A DNA stretch of 6,644 nucleotides. It comes from Clostridiales bacterium (GTDB lineage Bacteria; Bacillota; Clostridia; Peptostreptococcales; Natronincolaceae). Below the pieces are notes generated by a model. It was not told the origin of the DNA. It searched no databases and saw only the letters and a program-made list of their open reading frames with translations. The stretch is from positions 1 to 6,644 of the forward strand of contig JAAZJW010000059.1 of assembly GCA_012800145.1 (NCBI GenBank), given 5' to 3'. A program made the translations under genes and the position numbers. This document shows positions 5,919-6,644 of this stretch, piece after piece (position 1 is the first letter of the stretch; each line of letters begins with the position of its first letter).

Positions 5919-6644
5919 GTGATTAATATAAAATTAAATATATTTTTTTATAGTAGAACAGATAGGGTTAATTTTTTGAGGGAGAACCTGGGAATTAAAG
6001 ATATAAACAAAGATATTGCAAGGGTTTTAACCCCCACCGTAATCGGGCTGGACGGTTTTAGACTGAAAAACAGTTTTAAAAAAAGTCCGGGTTACTGGCT
6101 TGAATTAGTTTTTAGCAAGGATCCTAAAGGTAGGAGCCTTTACAATCAGATAACACGAAAAGTCGAACATAATAAAAAAGATGGTTTCGTTTTTTATCCG
6201 ACAACAGATTTAACTACCAGACAGTTACAGGAGGGCTGGATTGATAAATATAATTTTTGCATTAAGAACCAACATGAAGACAAATGGAAGTTATTCTTCA
6301 GGGAACTGAAAGAACATATGAAATATGAACGGATTGACAATGTATACGTTGGATTGAATTTATTGTTAAGATATAACCCGTTTTTTCTTAAGAAATACAA
6401 ACGCCATTATATGTTTGAAAAGTTGGCTTATTATTATGAACAACAAGGTAATATAACAAAGGCTATCAGGTGTTTACGTTTACAAAGCGTATTGAGCCCC
6501 AATTCCGTGGAACCATATTTAAACATGAGCAGTTTTTATATTGTTAACAATATGGAAGAGAGTGCAATAGAGGTGTGTAAGACCGGGTTGGAAAAAAACC
6601 CTAGGGACCAATATTTAGTAAGCAATTTAGTTATAGCGCTCAGC
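5919..6644 (+). CDS. TPR-repeat protein with unrecognised N-terminal region, cut by the window edge
   Basis: I do not recognise this protein. The frame is open from 5901 to the end of the window with no stop, so the 3' part is missing; 242 residues are visible from GTG 5919. Residues 1 to about 164 match nothing I know. They contain a beta-strand-like start (INIKLNIFFYS), a Lys/Arg-rich middle and the segment YVGLNLLLRYNPFFLKKYK just before the repeats. From residue 165 two 34-residue tetratricopeptide repeats follow exactly (165-198 and 199-232), each with a short helix pair and a Pro in the closing turn (SPN, NPR); a third begins at 233. No signal peptide is seen, so it is probably a cytoplasmic partner-binding protein. 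The start is uncertain: TTG 5904, TTG 5910 and GTG 5919 are in frame, and no ATG occurs before 6318. Confidence 0.75.
   Translation, partial: MINIKLNIFFYSRTDRVNFLRENLGIKDINKDIARVLTPTVIGLDGFRLKNSFKKSPGYWLELVFSKDPKGRSLYNQITRKVEHNKKDGFVFYPTTDLTTRQLQEGWIDKYNFCIKNQHEDKWKLFFRELKEHMKYERIDNVYVGLNLLLRYNPFFLKKYKRHYMFEKLAYYYEQQGNITKAIRCLRLQSVLSPNSVEPYLNMSSFYIVNNMEESAIEVCKTGLEKNPRDQYLVSNLVIALS

Noticed and set aside
6194..6400. A 68-residue minus-strand open frame in the right-hand region
   Set aside because: It is antisense to the TPR frame, which is supported by exact 34-residue repeats.

Overview
The window looks like chromosomal DNA of a low-GC Gram-positive bacterium, most likely a member of the Clostridia. 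The evidence is AT-rich coding sequence, strong Shine-Dalgarno (SD) sites of the AGGAGG/GGAGGG type, several GTG starts, a lipoprotein signal with a Gram-positive style lipobox, and gene families common in clostridia. No ribosomal RNA, tRNA, CRISPR array, phage gene or transposase is visible.

Positions 3-3333 hold a tight forward operon for molybdenum (or tungsten) cofactor synthesis: a MoeA protein fused to a periplasmic-binding-protein-like domain, then moaA, then moaC. The junctions are 8 and 2 bases. MoaA and MoaC together make cyclic pyranopterin monophosphate from GTP. MoeA acts at the end of the pathway, inserting the metal. The operon closes with an intrinsic terminator at 3354-3390. 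Molybdopterin synthase (MoaD/MoaE), MogA/MoaB and any molybdate transporter are absent, so they must lie elsewhere.

Positions 3391-4677 hold a 204-base leader with two short inverted repeats, then a 360-residue protein with two tandem P-loop halves. It resembles the uncharacterised clostridial family I remember as PRK06851. Its SD sequence places the start at 3595, not at the longer open-frame start at 3508.

Positions 4678-4824 separate two convergent genes. This gap carries a long imperfect inverted repeat (4691-4794) with A- and T-runs on its outer arms. It may be a two-way terminator or a structured RNA.

Positions 4825-5703, on the minus strand, encode a secreted lipoprotein with a ComEC-like metallo-beta-lactamase domain. 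A divergent intergenic region with a sigma-A-like promoter and palindromes then leads to a forward gene that runs off the right edge. It encodes a protein with an unrecognised N-terminal region followed by exact 34-residue TPR repeats. I found nothing that forms a clearly new multi-gene system. The least explained pieces are the duplicated P-loop protein, the convergent inverted-repeat element and the truncated TPR protein.
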